From NCBI GenBank assembly GCA_963818205.1, contig CAWFRG010000009.1:372001-436000 (forward strand): a stretch of DNA of 64,000 nt, in the 5' to 3' direction. The notes under the pieces are model-generated. The model was not told where the DNA came from, did no database searches, and was given only the letters and a program-made list of their open reading frames with translations. Of the stretch, positions 16,268 to 24,263 are shown one piece after another. Within the stretch, counting starts at the first letter, position 1. The number at the start of each line of letters is the position of its first letter. The position numbers were made by a program, and so were the translations under genes. The DNA comes from CAVVYV01 sp963818205 (GTDB taxonomy: Bacteria > Actinomycetota > Thermoleophilia > Solirubrobacterales > 70-9).

Positions 16268-18652
16268 CTATTCGATGTTCGGCGCGGCGTAGTCGGCGAG
16301 CGCCATCACAGTCAGCTGTGGGTTCACGGTCACCGAGGAGGGGAAGACGCTTGCGTCGCAGACGTAGACGTTGTCGATCCCATGCAGTTTGAAGCCCTCG
16401 TCGACGACTCCTTTGGCCGGGTCTCGGCTGACCGCGTTTCCGCCCTGCGGATGCGAGGTGTGTAGCCCGATGTCAGTGTTGTCGCGGACGGTCTCCTCCA
16501 GCTCGTCTACCTGCTCGAGGGTGGTGTAGGACAGCGAGCGGAAGGTCATCGGCATCACTCGCTTCGCGCCGCTCGCGAAGTGGATCCGGGCCGCGAGCTT
16601 GTTGCCCTTGATCATCAGCCTCAAATCGGCATCCGTAGGCTCGTACTCGAGCTTCATTCCCCTTCCCCGGAAGCCCGGCTTCACCCGGCCGTTCCGCTGG
16701 GAGCCGACCACTACCCCGATGCAGCTCAGGTGGGCGTACCGGCGCATGTTGTGGAAGTGATCGGAGAACCAGCCCGGCATCAGCAGGGCCTGGGTGCCCA
16801 CCGGGTTGAACCACGACTCGAGAATCAGCTGGTCCTCGCCCGGCGGCCGGTAGCTGTGCGTGATCTGCAGGCCGTCGAAACCGTTGATCTTCTCGTCGAA
16901 CTCCGCTGTGAGCGGCGCCCCGACGTTGAAGGAGAGGCCCGTGCCGGCGAGCTTCCCGCCCAAGCCGCTGCGCTGCAGCAGCAGGCTGGATGCGAGAGCG
17001 CCCGCGGAGACGACGACGGTGTTGGCGGCGACCCGTAGCTCACGGCCGTCGGAGAGCCGGCAGCGCACCTCGGTAGCGCGGCCGGCGCTGGTCTCGATCC
17101 TCTCGGCCATGCACTCGCTGAAGATCTTCACCGCGTTGCCGAAGTCCGCCTGGGCCCGAGGGAGGAGATTGTCGAGTGCCGAGAGCTTCTTGCCGTACGC
17201 GCAGCCCATGTTGCAGTAGCCCGAGCCGAGGCAGTCCTTGATGTTGGCGTCCACCACGCCATCCTCGCCGTCCAACTTGAGGGCCCTGATGCCGTCGGCC
17301 ATCTTGGTTCCGCCTGCCTGCAGGTGCTCGTTGTCCTCCTGGCTATAGACAGGCAGCCACTTCCTCAGCCGCTTGAACGAATTCAGGAAGCGCCCCTCGT
17401 CGATCCCGGCGTCCAGTCCGTCGGGATCGTTCCAGCGCTGCAGCGCACGGGGCGGAATATCCAGGCAGACCGCGTTGTTGACGACGGTGCTGCCGCCGAC
17501 ACACTTGCCCTGGAGGACCTGGAAGCGGGCGTCCTTGGACATCTGCATGCCGCCGTCGGAGTACAGGTTCGAGAACTGCACTCGCTCGTCCTCGGTGAAG
17601 TCCCTCGGATCGACGTGCTTGCCACCCTCGAGGAGCACGACTTCCCGGCCCTGCTCGGCCAGCCGGTAGGCGAGAACGGCGCCGGCAGCACCGCTGCCGA
17701 CGATCGCGACGTCGGCGTTGATCAGCTGGGCGTCGACCTCATTCGGCTCGTTGACGTCGAGGACGGGTCGCTCCTTCGGGAGCTTCTCGATCGCCTTGGA
17801 GTAGCGGGGCCGCCTCGAGAAGGGGACGTAGCCCGTGGACTTAGCCGCGCGTGGGTCGCCGTAGTAGCCGATGATCGCGAGCTGCTGCGCCCCGAACAGC
17901 ATCGACTGGAGCAGCTTGCGCAGCCAGTTGGGCAGGCGGCGCTCGACGACGTCGCTGACGAAGCTGCGCTCGATGAATTCGAGCCGCCGTTCCGGCGACA
18001 TCATCGCGAACGGCGGCCGGAATCGGAAAAGCGGATAGATGGTGAGCATGGAGAGCGCCAGCTTCCCCTTCCACTTGTCCTGAGCGCTGAAGGAGTAGAG
18101 GTAATCGTCGATTCCGGCGGCCACCTGCTCCGGCGTCAGCGCCTCGTCCTTCCCGATCACCAGCACCTCGGCCATCGCCATCGCTGTGCGGTGCTGATGT
18201 GGCGAGAGGTAGCGAAGCTGGTAGCGCGATCGGGCGGCCGAGCGATAGAGGAGCGCGAGCAGGAAGACGACGAAGGACGCGAGTACCAGCCAGATCAGGA
18301 GGACGAGCGTGGGGTCCGCATCGAGTCCAAAGGGCTTGCCGAAGGACCCGTCGATGCTGGAGGTGTTGCCGAAGGCGAGCATGAAGAGCAGCGAGCCCAC
18401 GATCAGGACGTGCCCGGCGATCACCAGCAGTCCGGCCCAGCCGTTTCGCCGCACGTCCCCGGCGGCTACGAAGCTGAGCACCGCGAACATCCCGTCCTTG
18501 GCCACCGAGTTGGCGACGAAGGGGAACTCGGTCTCCTTGTGGAGGGCGCCCTGGAGCAGGTAGCTGATGACGAAGCCCGCGAACAGCAGCGTGAACAGCC
18601 GCAGCACCAGCTCCAACCGTCTCTCCTGCGCTGTCAGCTCCGGACTCTGCAA
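16268..18652 (-). CDS. Membrane-anchored GMC-family oxidoreductase (long-chain alcohol oxidase-like)
   Basis: 794 residues. The first about 130 hold three or four hydrophobic helices (LFTLLFAGFVISYLLQGAL, GLLVIAGHVLIVGSLLFML, TLVLLIWLVLASFVVFLLAL). A spacer of about 150 residues precedes the FAD domain, which starts ADVAIVGSGAAGAVLAYRLA (GxGxxG) and continues with GKCVGGSTVVNNAVCLD. A cysteine cluster CLGSGYCNMGCAYG follows, as in fatty-alcohol oxidases. The C-terminal DNVYVCDASVFPSSVTVNPQ is the GMC signature; the catalytic His is probably in LHTSHPQGGNAV. TTG 18652 directly follows the upstream SnoaL stop. Larger than most bacterial GMC proteins because of the membrane part. Confidence 0.85.
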   Translation of the reverse strand: MQSPELTAQERRLELVLRLFTLLFAGFVISYLLQGALHKETEFPFVANSVAKDGMFAVLSFVAAGDVRRNGWAGLLVIAGHVLIVGSLLFMLAFGNTSSIDGSFGKPFGLDADPTLVLLIWLVLASFVVFLLALLYRSAARSRYQLRYLSPHQHRTAMAMAEVLVIGKDEALTPEQVAAGIDDYLYSFSAQDKWKGKLALSMLTIYPLFRFRPPFAMMSPERRLEFIERSFVSDVVERRLPNWLRKLLQSMLFGAQQLAIIGYYGDPRAAKSTGYVPFSRRPRYSKAIEKLPKERPVLDVNEPNEVDAQLINADVAIVGSGAAGAVLAYRLAEQGREVVLLEGGKHVDPRDFTEDERVQFSNLYSDGGMQMSKDARFQVLQGKCVGGSTVVNNAVCLDIPPRALQRWNDPDGLDAGIDEGRFLNSFKRLRKWLPVYSQEDNEHLQAGGTKMADGIRALKLDGEDGVVDANIKDCLGSGYCNMGCAYGKKLSALDNLLPRAQADFGNAVKIFSECMAERIETSAGRATEVRCRLSDGRELRVAANTVVVSAGALASSLLLQRSGLGGKLAGTGLSFNVGAPLTAEFDEKINGFDGLQITHSYRPPGEDQLILESWFNPVGTQALLMPGWFSDHFHNMRRYAHLSCIGVVVGSQRNGRVKPGFRGRGMKLEYEPTDADLRLMIKGNKLAARIHFASGAKRVMPMTFRSLSYTTLEQVDELEETVRDNTDIGLHTSHPQGGNAVSRDPAKGVVDEGFKLHGIDNVYVCDASVFPSSVTVNPQLTVMALADYAAPNIE

Positions 18653-18659
18653 GTCGCGG

Positions 18660-19148
18660 CTAAGGCGGCCCGGGTGAAGCCGCGGTTGGGTCGGAGGCGC
18701 CCCCGGCCGCGTCCTTGACACCGACCGAGCGCAGCGCCTCGGCACGGTCGTAGTACTCGTGCACCCGCACGCACTTGTCCCCCTCGAACGTGAACACCTG
18801 CACGACGCGATCGGAGACCTCGAGCCCGCTGTGCTCGCCGCGGCCGGAGCGGCGCGCGGTGACCACGACGTGATCACCGAACTCGAAGATGTGCTCGATC
18901 TGGAAGTTGAGCTGGCCGACGGCGGCCCGCCACTGCGACCAGAACCTCTCGACGCCCTTGTAGCCCCGATAGGTGCCCGGGTCGGGGTCCTCGGGCGGGC
19001 TGATCCACTCGATGTCCTCACTCATGTGCTCGAGCACCCAGGAGCGGTCGCCCGAATTCCAGGCCTGGTACCCCCTACGGACCAGTTCAGTTCGAGTCTC
19101 GGCCATAAACCCCTGCGCCGCAGTATCCCACTCCCGGTCGGACATCAC
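18660..19148 (-). CDS. SnoaL-like (NTF2-fold) protein, second copy
   Basis: 162 residues: RTELVRRGYQAWNSGDRSWV, LEHMSEDIEWISPPEDPDPG, VVQVFTFEGDKCVRVHEYYD. Paralogous to 15802-16242. It has an extra Ala/Pro-rich tail. Starts at ATG 19148, with ATG 19106 (MAETRTELVRRGY) an alternative that fits the paralogue better. It lies 7 bp before the GMC gene, so it is almost certainly cotranscribed with it, and 36 bp after sufU. Confidence 0.83.
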   Translation of the reverse strand: MMSDREWDTAAQGFMAETRTELVRRGYQAWNSGDRSWVLEHMSEDIEWISPPEDPDPGTYRGYKGVERFWSQWRAAVGQLNFQIEHIFEFGDHVVVTARRSGRGEHSGLEVSDRVVQVFTFEGDKCVRVHEYYDRAEALRSVGVKDAAGGASDPTAASPGPP

Positions 19149-19184
19149 ATGCCGCCGTGCCCCTTCTAGCTCCCGCGGTTGTAC

Positions 19185-19610
19185 TCAGATGGAGGCGGCC
19201 TCGGCGGGGTCGCCCCGCTCGCCCTCGTCCTCCCAGTCGGCGGCCTGGCCGAGGCTGGCGCTCTTGACGATCTTGAGGCCGAGCAGCGCGCACTTCATCC
19301 GGGTAGCGGAGATGTCGATCCCGAGCAGCTCCAGGACGTAGTCCTTGGGCAGCGCGAGGATCTCCTCAGGGCTCATCCCCTCGAGCTCGTCGGTGAGCAG
19401 CGAGGTCGCCGCGGTCGAAATCGCGCATCCCTGGCCCTCGAAGGAGATCTCGGCGATCTTGCCGTCCTCGCCCAGCTTCAGGAAGACGTGCTGTTCGTCG
19501 CCGCAGAAGGGGTTGTTGTCCTCGAACTCGAGGTCGAAGTCGTCGAGGCGGCCGAAGTTGTGCGGCCGCTTGTAGTGCTCGAGGATCTGGTCTCGGTAGA
19601 GCTCGTCCAT
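19185..19610 (-). CDS. sufU: SufU-type Fe-S assembly / sulfurtransferase protein
   Basis: 141 residues. Accepts persulfide sulfur from SufS. The three conserved cysteines are in NPFCGDEQH, EGQGCAIST and RMKCALLGLK, with Asp in FCGD as fourth zinc ligand. The insertion between the second and third Cys typical of SufU (versus IscU) is present. Start 2 bp after the sufS stop. Confidence 0.94.
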   Translation of the reverse strand: MDELYRDQILEHYKRPHNFGRLDDFDLEFEDNNPFCGDEQHVFLKLGEDGKIAEISFEGQGCAISTAATSLLTDELEGMSPEEILALPKDYVLELLGIDISATRMKCALLGLKIVKSASLGQAADWEDEGERGDPAEAASI

Positions 19611-19612
19611 GA

Positions 19613-20869
19613 TCAGAGCTCGAAGACGCGCCTGACGTCGAGCAGGGCGTCGATCAGGCGGTCGACCTCGGCCCGGGTGTTGTAGACGGCGAGGCTGGCG
19701 CGGGTGGTCGCCGGCACCCCGAGGCGCTCCATCAGGGGCTGGGCGCAGTGGTGCCCGGCGCGGACGGCGATCCCGTGGCGGTCGAGGATCTCCGAGACGT
19801 CGTGGGCGTGGACACCCTCGATCGAGAAGGAGATGATCCCGCCGCGGTCGTCCCCGGCCGGCGGGCCGAAGACGGTGAGATCGGGGACCTCGGCGATCCG
19901 CTCGAGCGCGTAGGCGGTGAGCTCCGCCTCAGTTGCGTGGACCGCCTCCAGCCCGAGCTCGTCGAGCCAGCGCACCGCGGCGCCGTAGCCGATCGCCTCG
20001 CCGATCGCGGGGGTGCCGCCCTCGAACTTCGCAGGCAGATCGGCCCACGTGATCAGCTCGCGCCCTACCTTCTTGATCATCGAGCCGCCGCCGATGAAGG
20101 GCGGCATCGCCTCGAGCAGCTCGCGGCGGCCGAACAGCGCCCCGATCCCGGTCGGCCCGTACATCTTGTGGGCGGTGAGCGCATAGAAGTCCGCTCCGAG
20201 CTCGGCCATGTCCAGGTCCAGCTTCGGCCCGCCCTGGGCGCCATCGACGACCACCAGCGCCCCTGCGGCATGGGCGAGGCGGGCGATCTCGGCGACCGGG
20301 TTGATCGTCCCGAGCACGTTGGAGACGTGGGCGACGCAGACCAGCTTCGGCCCCCGCTCGATCAGGGCGGCGAGGGCGTCGAGGTCGAGCCGGCCCTCGT
20401 CGGTGATCGGCGCCCAGTCGAGCACCGCGCCCTTCTCCTGGGCGAGCTGATACCAGGGCACCACATTCGAGTGGTGCTCCATCTCGGTGAGGACGATCCG
20501 GTCGCCCTCACCGACGTTGGTTCGGCCCCAGGAATAGGCGACCAGGTTGAGCGCCTCGGTGGCATTGCGGACGAAGATCAGCTCGCGATGCTCGGCGCCG
20601 ATGTGGGCGGCGAGGATCCGGCGCGCCTCCTCGTAGAGGCTCGTCGCCTCCTCGGAGATCGTGTGCACGCCGCGGTGGACGTTGGCGTTCTCGAAGCGCC
20701 AGTAGTGGTCGAGCGCCTCGATCACCGCCAGTGGCTTCTGCGAGGTGGCGCCGTTGTCGAGGTAGGCGAGCGGCTCGCCGTGGATCTCGCGCTCGAGGAT
20801 CGGGAACTCGGCCCGGATCTCCTCGAGCGAGCGGGGGAGGGAGGGGGCTGTGGCCGCGGTCGGTTCCAT
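19613..20869 (-). CDS. sufS: Cysteine desulfurase SufS
   Basis: 418 residues; PLP enzyme taking sulfur from cysteine. Seen: AYLDNGATSQKP, NATEALNLVAYSWG, EMEHHSNVVPW, the PLP lysine in LTAHKMYGPTGIG and the active cysteine in VRAGHHCAQPLMERLG, all class II (SufS) features. In the Asp-Gly-Ala-Gln block the usual PH.. is PKLDLDMAELGADF, a small deviation. Lies 6 bp after sufC. Confidence 0.96.
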   Translation of the reverse strand: MEPTAATAPSLPRSLEEIRAEFPILEREIHGEPLAYLDNGATSQKPLAVIEALDHYWRFENANVHRGVHTISEEATSLYEEARRILAAHIGAEHRELIFVRNATEALNLVAYSWGRTNVGEGDRIVLTEMEHHSNVVPWYQLAQEKGAVLDWAPITDEGRLDLDALAALIERGPKLVCVAHVSNVLGTINPVAEIARLAHAAGALVVVDGAQGGPKLDLDMAELGADFYALTAHKMYGPTGIGALFGRRELLEAMPPFIGGGSMIKKVGRELITWADLPAKFEGGTPAIGEAIGYGAAVRWLDELGLEAVHATEAELTAYALERIAEVPDLTVFGPPAGDDRGGIISFSIEGVHAHDVSEILDRHGIAVRAGHHCAQPLMERLGVPATTRASLAVYNTRAEVDRLIDALLDVRRVFEL

Positions 20870-20875
20870 GGGCTC

Positions 20876-21643
20876 CTAGGCGGCGGCCGCCTCGACCTCC
20901 TCCTTGATCCAGCCGTAGCCCTTCTCCTCGAGCTGCTCGACCAGCTCGGCGCCGCCCTCCTTGACGATCCGCCCGTCGTAGAGGACGTGCACGGCGTCGG
21001 GCTTGATCAGGTGGAGGATGCGCTGGTAGTGGGTGATGATCAGGACGCCCATCTCCGGCCCCGCGAACTTGTTGATGCCTTCCGCGACGACCCGAAGCGC
21101 GTCGATGTCGAGGCCAGAATCGGTCTCGTCGAGCACCGCCAGCTCGGGGCGGAGCATCGCCAGCTGGAGGATCTCCATTCGCTTCTTCTCACCGCCGGAG
21201 AAGCCGTCGTTGACGTAGCGGGAGGAGAACTCCTTGGGGATGTTGGTGAGCGCCATCGCCTCCTCGGTCTGCTTGCGGAAGTCCTTCAGCTTCACCGGCT
21301 CCTCGTCCTTGGCGTCGCGGTGAGCGTTGACCGCCATCCGCAGGTACTTGGCGACGGTGACGCCCGGAATCGCGACCGGGTACTGGAATGCCATGAACAG
21401 CCCCATCCGCGAGCGCTCGTCCGGGGTGGCCTCGGTGATGTCCTCGCCCTTGAAGGTGATCGTACCCTCGGTGATCTCGAGGCCGGGGTGGCCCATGATC
21501 GCGTTCGCGAGGGTGGACTTCCCCGAGCCATTCGGCCCCATCAGGGCGTGGATCGCACCCTTCTCGACCTCGAGGTCGAGGCCCTTGAGGATCTCCTTGC
21601 CCTCGGCGGTCACGTGCAGGTTGCGGATCTCGAGCTCTGCCAA
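20876..21643 (-). CDS. sufC: Fe-S assembly ATPase SufC
   Basis: 255 residues, ABC-type ATPase of SufBC2D. Walker A GPNGSGKST, Q-loop FMAFQYPVAIPGV, signature FSGGEKKRMEILQ, Walker B LAVLDETDSGLD and VLIITHYQRIL are present. First structural gene of the sufC-sufS-sufU unit, 38 bp after the Rrf2 regulator. Confidence 0.96.
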   Translation of the reverse strand: MAELEIRNLHVTAEGKEILKGLDLEVEKGAIHALMGPNGSGKSTLANAIMGHPGLEITEGTITFKGEDITEATPDERSRMGLFMAFQYPVAIPGVTVAKYLRMAVNAHRDAKDEEPVKLKDFRKQTEEAMALTNIPKEFSSRYVNDGFSGGEKKRMEILQLAMLRPELAVLDETDSGLDIDALRVVAEGINKFAGPEMGVLIITHYQRILHLIKPDAVHVLYDGRIVKEGGAELVEQLEEKGYGWIKEEVEAAAA

Positions 21644-21681
21644 ATTCGGCTCCTAGGGTGTTCGGTTTTCCGGGTCTGGGA

Positions 21682-22182
21682 CTAGGCGGCGCCGGCGACC
21701 GCGCGCTTGCCGCGCGACCCTGGTTGGCGCACTCCGCCGCTGGACGAATGCTGGTCGGCGAACTCGACCAGGTCGGCGAGTGTGGTCCCCGACAAAGCCT
21801 TGGTGACGCCACCCTGCACCCGGGTCCAGAGAAGCTTGGTGGCACAGGCCTGGTCGCCATCGGTCTCGTGCGAACAGGAGACCTTGCCCTCGGGGTCGGG
21901 ATGGAAGCACTCCATTGGAGCGATCGCTCCCTCCAGCGCTTGGACCACCTCGAGCATCTCGATCTGCTCGGCCGGGCGTCCCAGCCGGTAGCCACCGTGA
22001 GCGCCGCGCTGGCTTTCGACCAGGCCGGCCTTGCGCAGCTTCGCGACCAGATGCTCCAGGTAGGAGAGGGGGAGCCGCTCGGAATCGGCGACTGCGCTCA
22101 GCGCCACCGGGGCGCCGCCGCCCTGGCGGCCCAGCTCGACCATCAAACGAACCCCGTACTCGGCTCGGGTGGAGAACAACAT
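21682..22182 (-). CDS. Rrf2-family regulator of the SUF locus
   Basis: 166 residues from ATG 22182: MLFSTRAEYGVRLMVELGRQ, winged helix with LSYLEHLVAKLRKAGLVESQ, RGAHGGYRLGRP, and a cysteine region CFHPDPEGKVSCSHETDGDQ followed by AC. Such cysteines bind a [2Fe-2S] or [4Fe-4S] cluster in IscR/SufR-type sensors. Located immediately before sufC, it likely represses the suf genes when clusters suffice (inference from family and position). Confidence 0.9.
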   Translation of the reverse strand: MLFSTRAEYGVRLMVELGRQGGGAPVALSAVADSERLPLSYLEHLVAKLRKAGLVESQRGAHGGYRLGRPAEQIEMLEVVQALEGAIAPMECFHPDPEGKVSCSHETDGDQACATKLLWTRVQGGVTKALSGTTLADLVEFADQHSSSGGVRQPGSRGKRAVAGAA

Positions 22183-22252
22183 CGAGCCAAATCCTAGCTG
22201 AATGGTCGGATAAGCGGCGGCGAAGAGTTCAGCCTGCGCGCGGAACGCCGCC

Positions 22253-22702
22253 TCAGCGCTCCACCATCCCACGGAGGACGTTGCGGAATTCGGCGTAGAC
22301 GCGGGGGCCGGCTGCCTCGGCATGGCGCCGTTCGATCTCGGCGACGATCTCGTCGCGCAGCCGCAGCTGCTCGAGGCCGCGGTCGGTCGGGACAATCAGC
22401 TTCGCGCGGCGATCGCTCGGGTCGGGGCGGCGCTCGACGTACCCGATCGCCTCGAGCTCGTCCACCAGCCTCCCGACGACCTGCTTGTCGCGTCCCGAGA
22501 GCCTGGCGAGCTCGGTGGCCCGGACGCCGTCCTCGTCGAGGTATGCGAGCACCGCGCTATGGCGCGGGTGCAGCTCGGTATGTCCCTGTTTCGCCAGCCG
22601 ATCGAACAGCTCCCGCTGCAGGGTTCCCTGGAGGCGCGCGCTGAGAACCCCGAGATCCGGGTTCAGCTGCTGCCTCTCGCTGCGTCTCTTTGCGGTCGTC
22701 AC
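22253..22702 (-). CDS. MarR-family transcriptional regulator
   Basis: 149 residues from GTG 22702 (MTTAKRRSERQQLNPDLG). Winged helix with LHPRHSAVLAYLDEDGVRAT, ELARLSGRDKQVVGRLVDEL, EAIGYVERRPDPSDRRAKLI, the MarR wing. A start at 22756 would read through an AT-rich promoter-like stretch and is less likely. Divergent from htpX, which may be its target. Confidence 0.88.
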   Translation of the reverse strand: MTTAKRRSERQQLNPDLGVLSARLQGTLQRELFDRLAKQGHTELHPRHSAVLAYLDEDGVRATELARLSGRDKQVVGRLVDELEAIGYVERRPDPSDRRAKLIVPTDRGLEQLRLRDEIVAEIERRHAEAAGPRVYAEFRNVLRGMVER

Positions 22703-22828
22703 GGTGGTCCCAGAAACAGATAATAGAGGAATAAGACGGTCGCACTTCGCTACCACGCCCTTAGCCCCGGTTGAGTCGGTTGGCTAAGATCGGGGCAGAC
22801 TTCAAAGAGATTCGCCTAAGGAGACTCG

Positions 22829-23689
22829 ATGACCACCACACGTCGTTCCAATTTCGCGGCCACGCTCAGGACCACCATCCTGCTCGCCAGCCTCACCGGC
22901 CTGCTCGTCGTAATCGGCGCGCTCGTCGGTGGGCCGCAGACGGCCGCCCTCTTCCTCGGCATCGGCCTGCTTCTCAACCTTGGCACCTACTGGTTCAGCG
23001 ACAAGCTCGCGCTGAGAATGTCGGGGGCGAAGCCGGTCTCCGAGGAGGAGGCCCCACGCCTCTATCAGATGGTCAGGGACCTGACCACGCGCGCCGGGCT
23101 GCCGATGCCGAAGCTCTACGTGATCCCCCAGGATCAGCCGAACGCCTTCGCCACCGGCCGCAACCCGCAGCACTCGGCGGTGGCGGTCACCCAGGGCATC
23201 CTCCAGCTGCTCTCCGAGGATGAGCTGCGGGGCGTGCTCGCCCACGAGCTCGGCCACGTCCGCAACCGCGACATCCTGATCACCTCGGTCGCTTCGGCGA
23301 TCGGCGGTGCGATCACCTACATCGCCTACATGCTGCTCTGGTTCGGTGGCGACAACGACTCGCCGCTCGGCCTGGTGGGCGCGCTGGCGCTGGTGCTGCT
23401 GGCGCCGATCGCCGCGTCGATTATTCAGCTGGCGGTCTCGCGGCAGCGCGAGTTCTCGGCCGACGCCACCGGCGCCGAGATCTCCGGCAATCCCGAGTCG
23501 CTGGCCAGCGCCCTGCTGCGCCTCGAGGCCGGGGCGCAGGCGATCCCGATGCAGGTGAACCAGGCGGCCGAGCCGCTCTACATCGTCAAGCCCTTCTCGG
23601 GCGGCGGTTTTGCGGCGCTGTTCTCGACCCACCCGCCGATCGAGGAGCGGGTCCGCCGGCTCCGCCAGATGCGCCCCACCATCGGCTAG
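22829..23689 (+). CDS. htpX: M48-family membrane zinc protease HtpX
   Basis: 286 residues; membrane quality-control protease. N-terminal helices (TTILLASLTGLLVVIGALVG, ALFLGIGLLLNLGTYWF), the zinc motif VLAHELGHVRNRD, then two more helices (SVASAIGGAITYIAYMLLWF; ALVLLAPIAASIIQLAV) and REFSADATGA with the third ligand Glu. AAGGAG lies about nine bases before the ATG. Divergent MarR gene upstream. Confidence 0.95.
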   Translation: MTTTRRSNFAATLRTTILLASLTGLLVVIGALVGGPQTAALFLGIGLLLNLGTYWFSDKLALRMSGAKPVSEEEAPRLYQMVRDLTTRAGLPMPKLYVIPQDQPNAFATGRNPQHSAVAVTQGILQLLSEDELRGVLAHELGHVRNRDILITSVASAIGGAITYIAYMLLWFGGDNDSPLGLVGALALVLLAPIAASIIQLAVSRQREFSADATGAEISGNPESLASALLRLEAGAQAIPMQVNQAAEPLYIVKPFSGGGFAALFSTHPPIEERVRRLRQMRPTIG

Positions 23690-23710
23690 CGACTGCCAGC
23701 ACCGTTGATT

Positions 23711-23736
23711 CGAGGGACGCCAATTGGCGTCCCTCG
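23711..23736. terminator. Perfect 26-bp palindrome after htpX
   Basis: The arms CGAGGGACGCC and GGCGTCCCTCG flank AATT, giving an 11-bp perfect stem 22 bases after the htpX stop. There is no T-run on the plus side, so it may be a factor-assisted terminator or an operator rather than a classical intrinsic terminator. Confidence 0.5.
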
Positions 23737-23813
23737 TGCGATGGGGGCGGAATCCGTGCCCCGCTCCCCGCTACACTGACTGAAGTATTGAAATCGGATC
23801 AGGATTTGGGAAT

Positions 23814-24263
23814 ATGAGTGACGTGGTCGATATGCCCCGCAAGGAAGTGCCGCCGCCCCTCGAGCTGGTCAAGGCCAGGATCGAAGAGGTTCTGCCTCCC
23901 GACGTCCAGAGCGAGGTCGAGTCGGGCGAAGTGGCGATCGTCGACACCCGAGAGCCCGAGAAGTTCGAGCAGGGCCACATTCCCGGGGCGGTCAACGTTC
24001 CCGCCGGTGAGAACGGGGTGGACTCACACTCAGAGGAGTTCGCCGCCACGTTCGCCGAGGCGACCGGGGGCAAGCCCGCCCTTCTCTACTGCAACACGGG
24101 CAACCGGTCCGCCCGGGCCACCGATGCACTCACCAACGAGCACGGCGCGGAGGGCGTTCGCTCGCTGGTCGGCGGGGTGAAGCTCTGGGATGACCTCGAC
24201 TTTCCGGTCGAGGGTACGGTTGAAGTAGACGAAGACGCGGACGACGAGGAGGACGAGGACTGA
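23814..24263 (+). CDS. Rhodanese-domain sulfurtransferase
   Basis: 149 residues; single rhodanese domain with VAIVDTREPEKFEQGHIPGA, the active-site loop LLYCNTGNRSARA (catalytic Cys about residue 93) and SLVGGVKLWDD. The tail is a run of Asp/Glu. It overlaps the next gene by one base (TGATG), so it is coupled to the E1-rhodanese protein and probably supplies persulfide sulfur to the same carrier. Sulfur donor unknown. Confidence 0.88.
   Translation: MSDVVDMPRKEVPPPLELVKARIEEVLPPDVQSEVESGEVAIVDTREPEKFEQGHIPGAVNVPAGENGVDSHSEEFAATFAEATGGKPALLYCNTGNRSARATDALTNEHGAEGVRSLVGGVKLWDDLDFPVEGTVEVDEDADDEEDED

Noticed and set aside
19748..21685. 645-residue plus-strand frame opposite sufS and sufC
   Set aside because: Antisense shadow with no recognisable domain.
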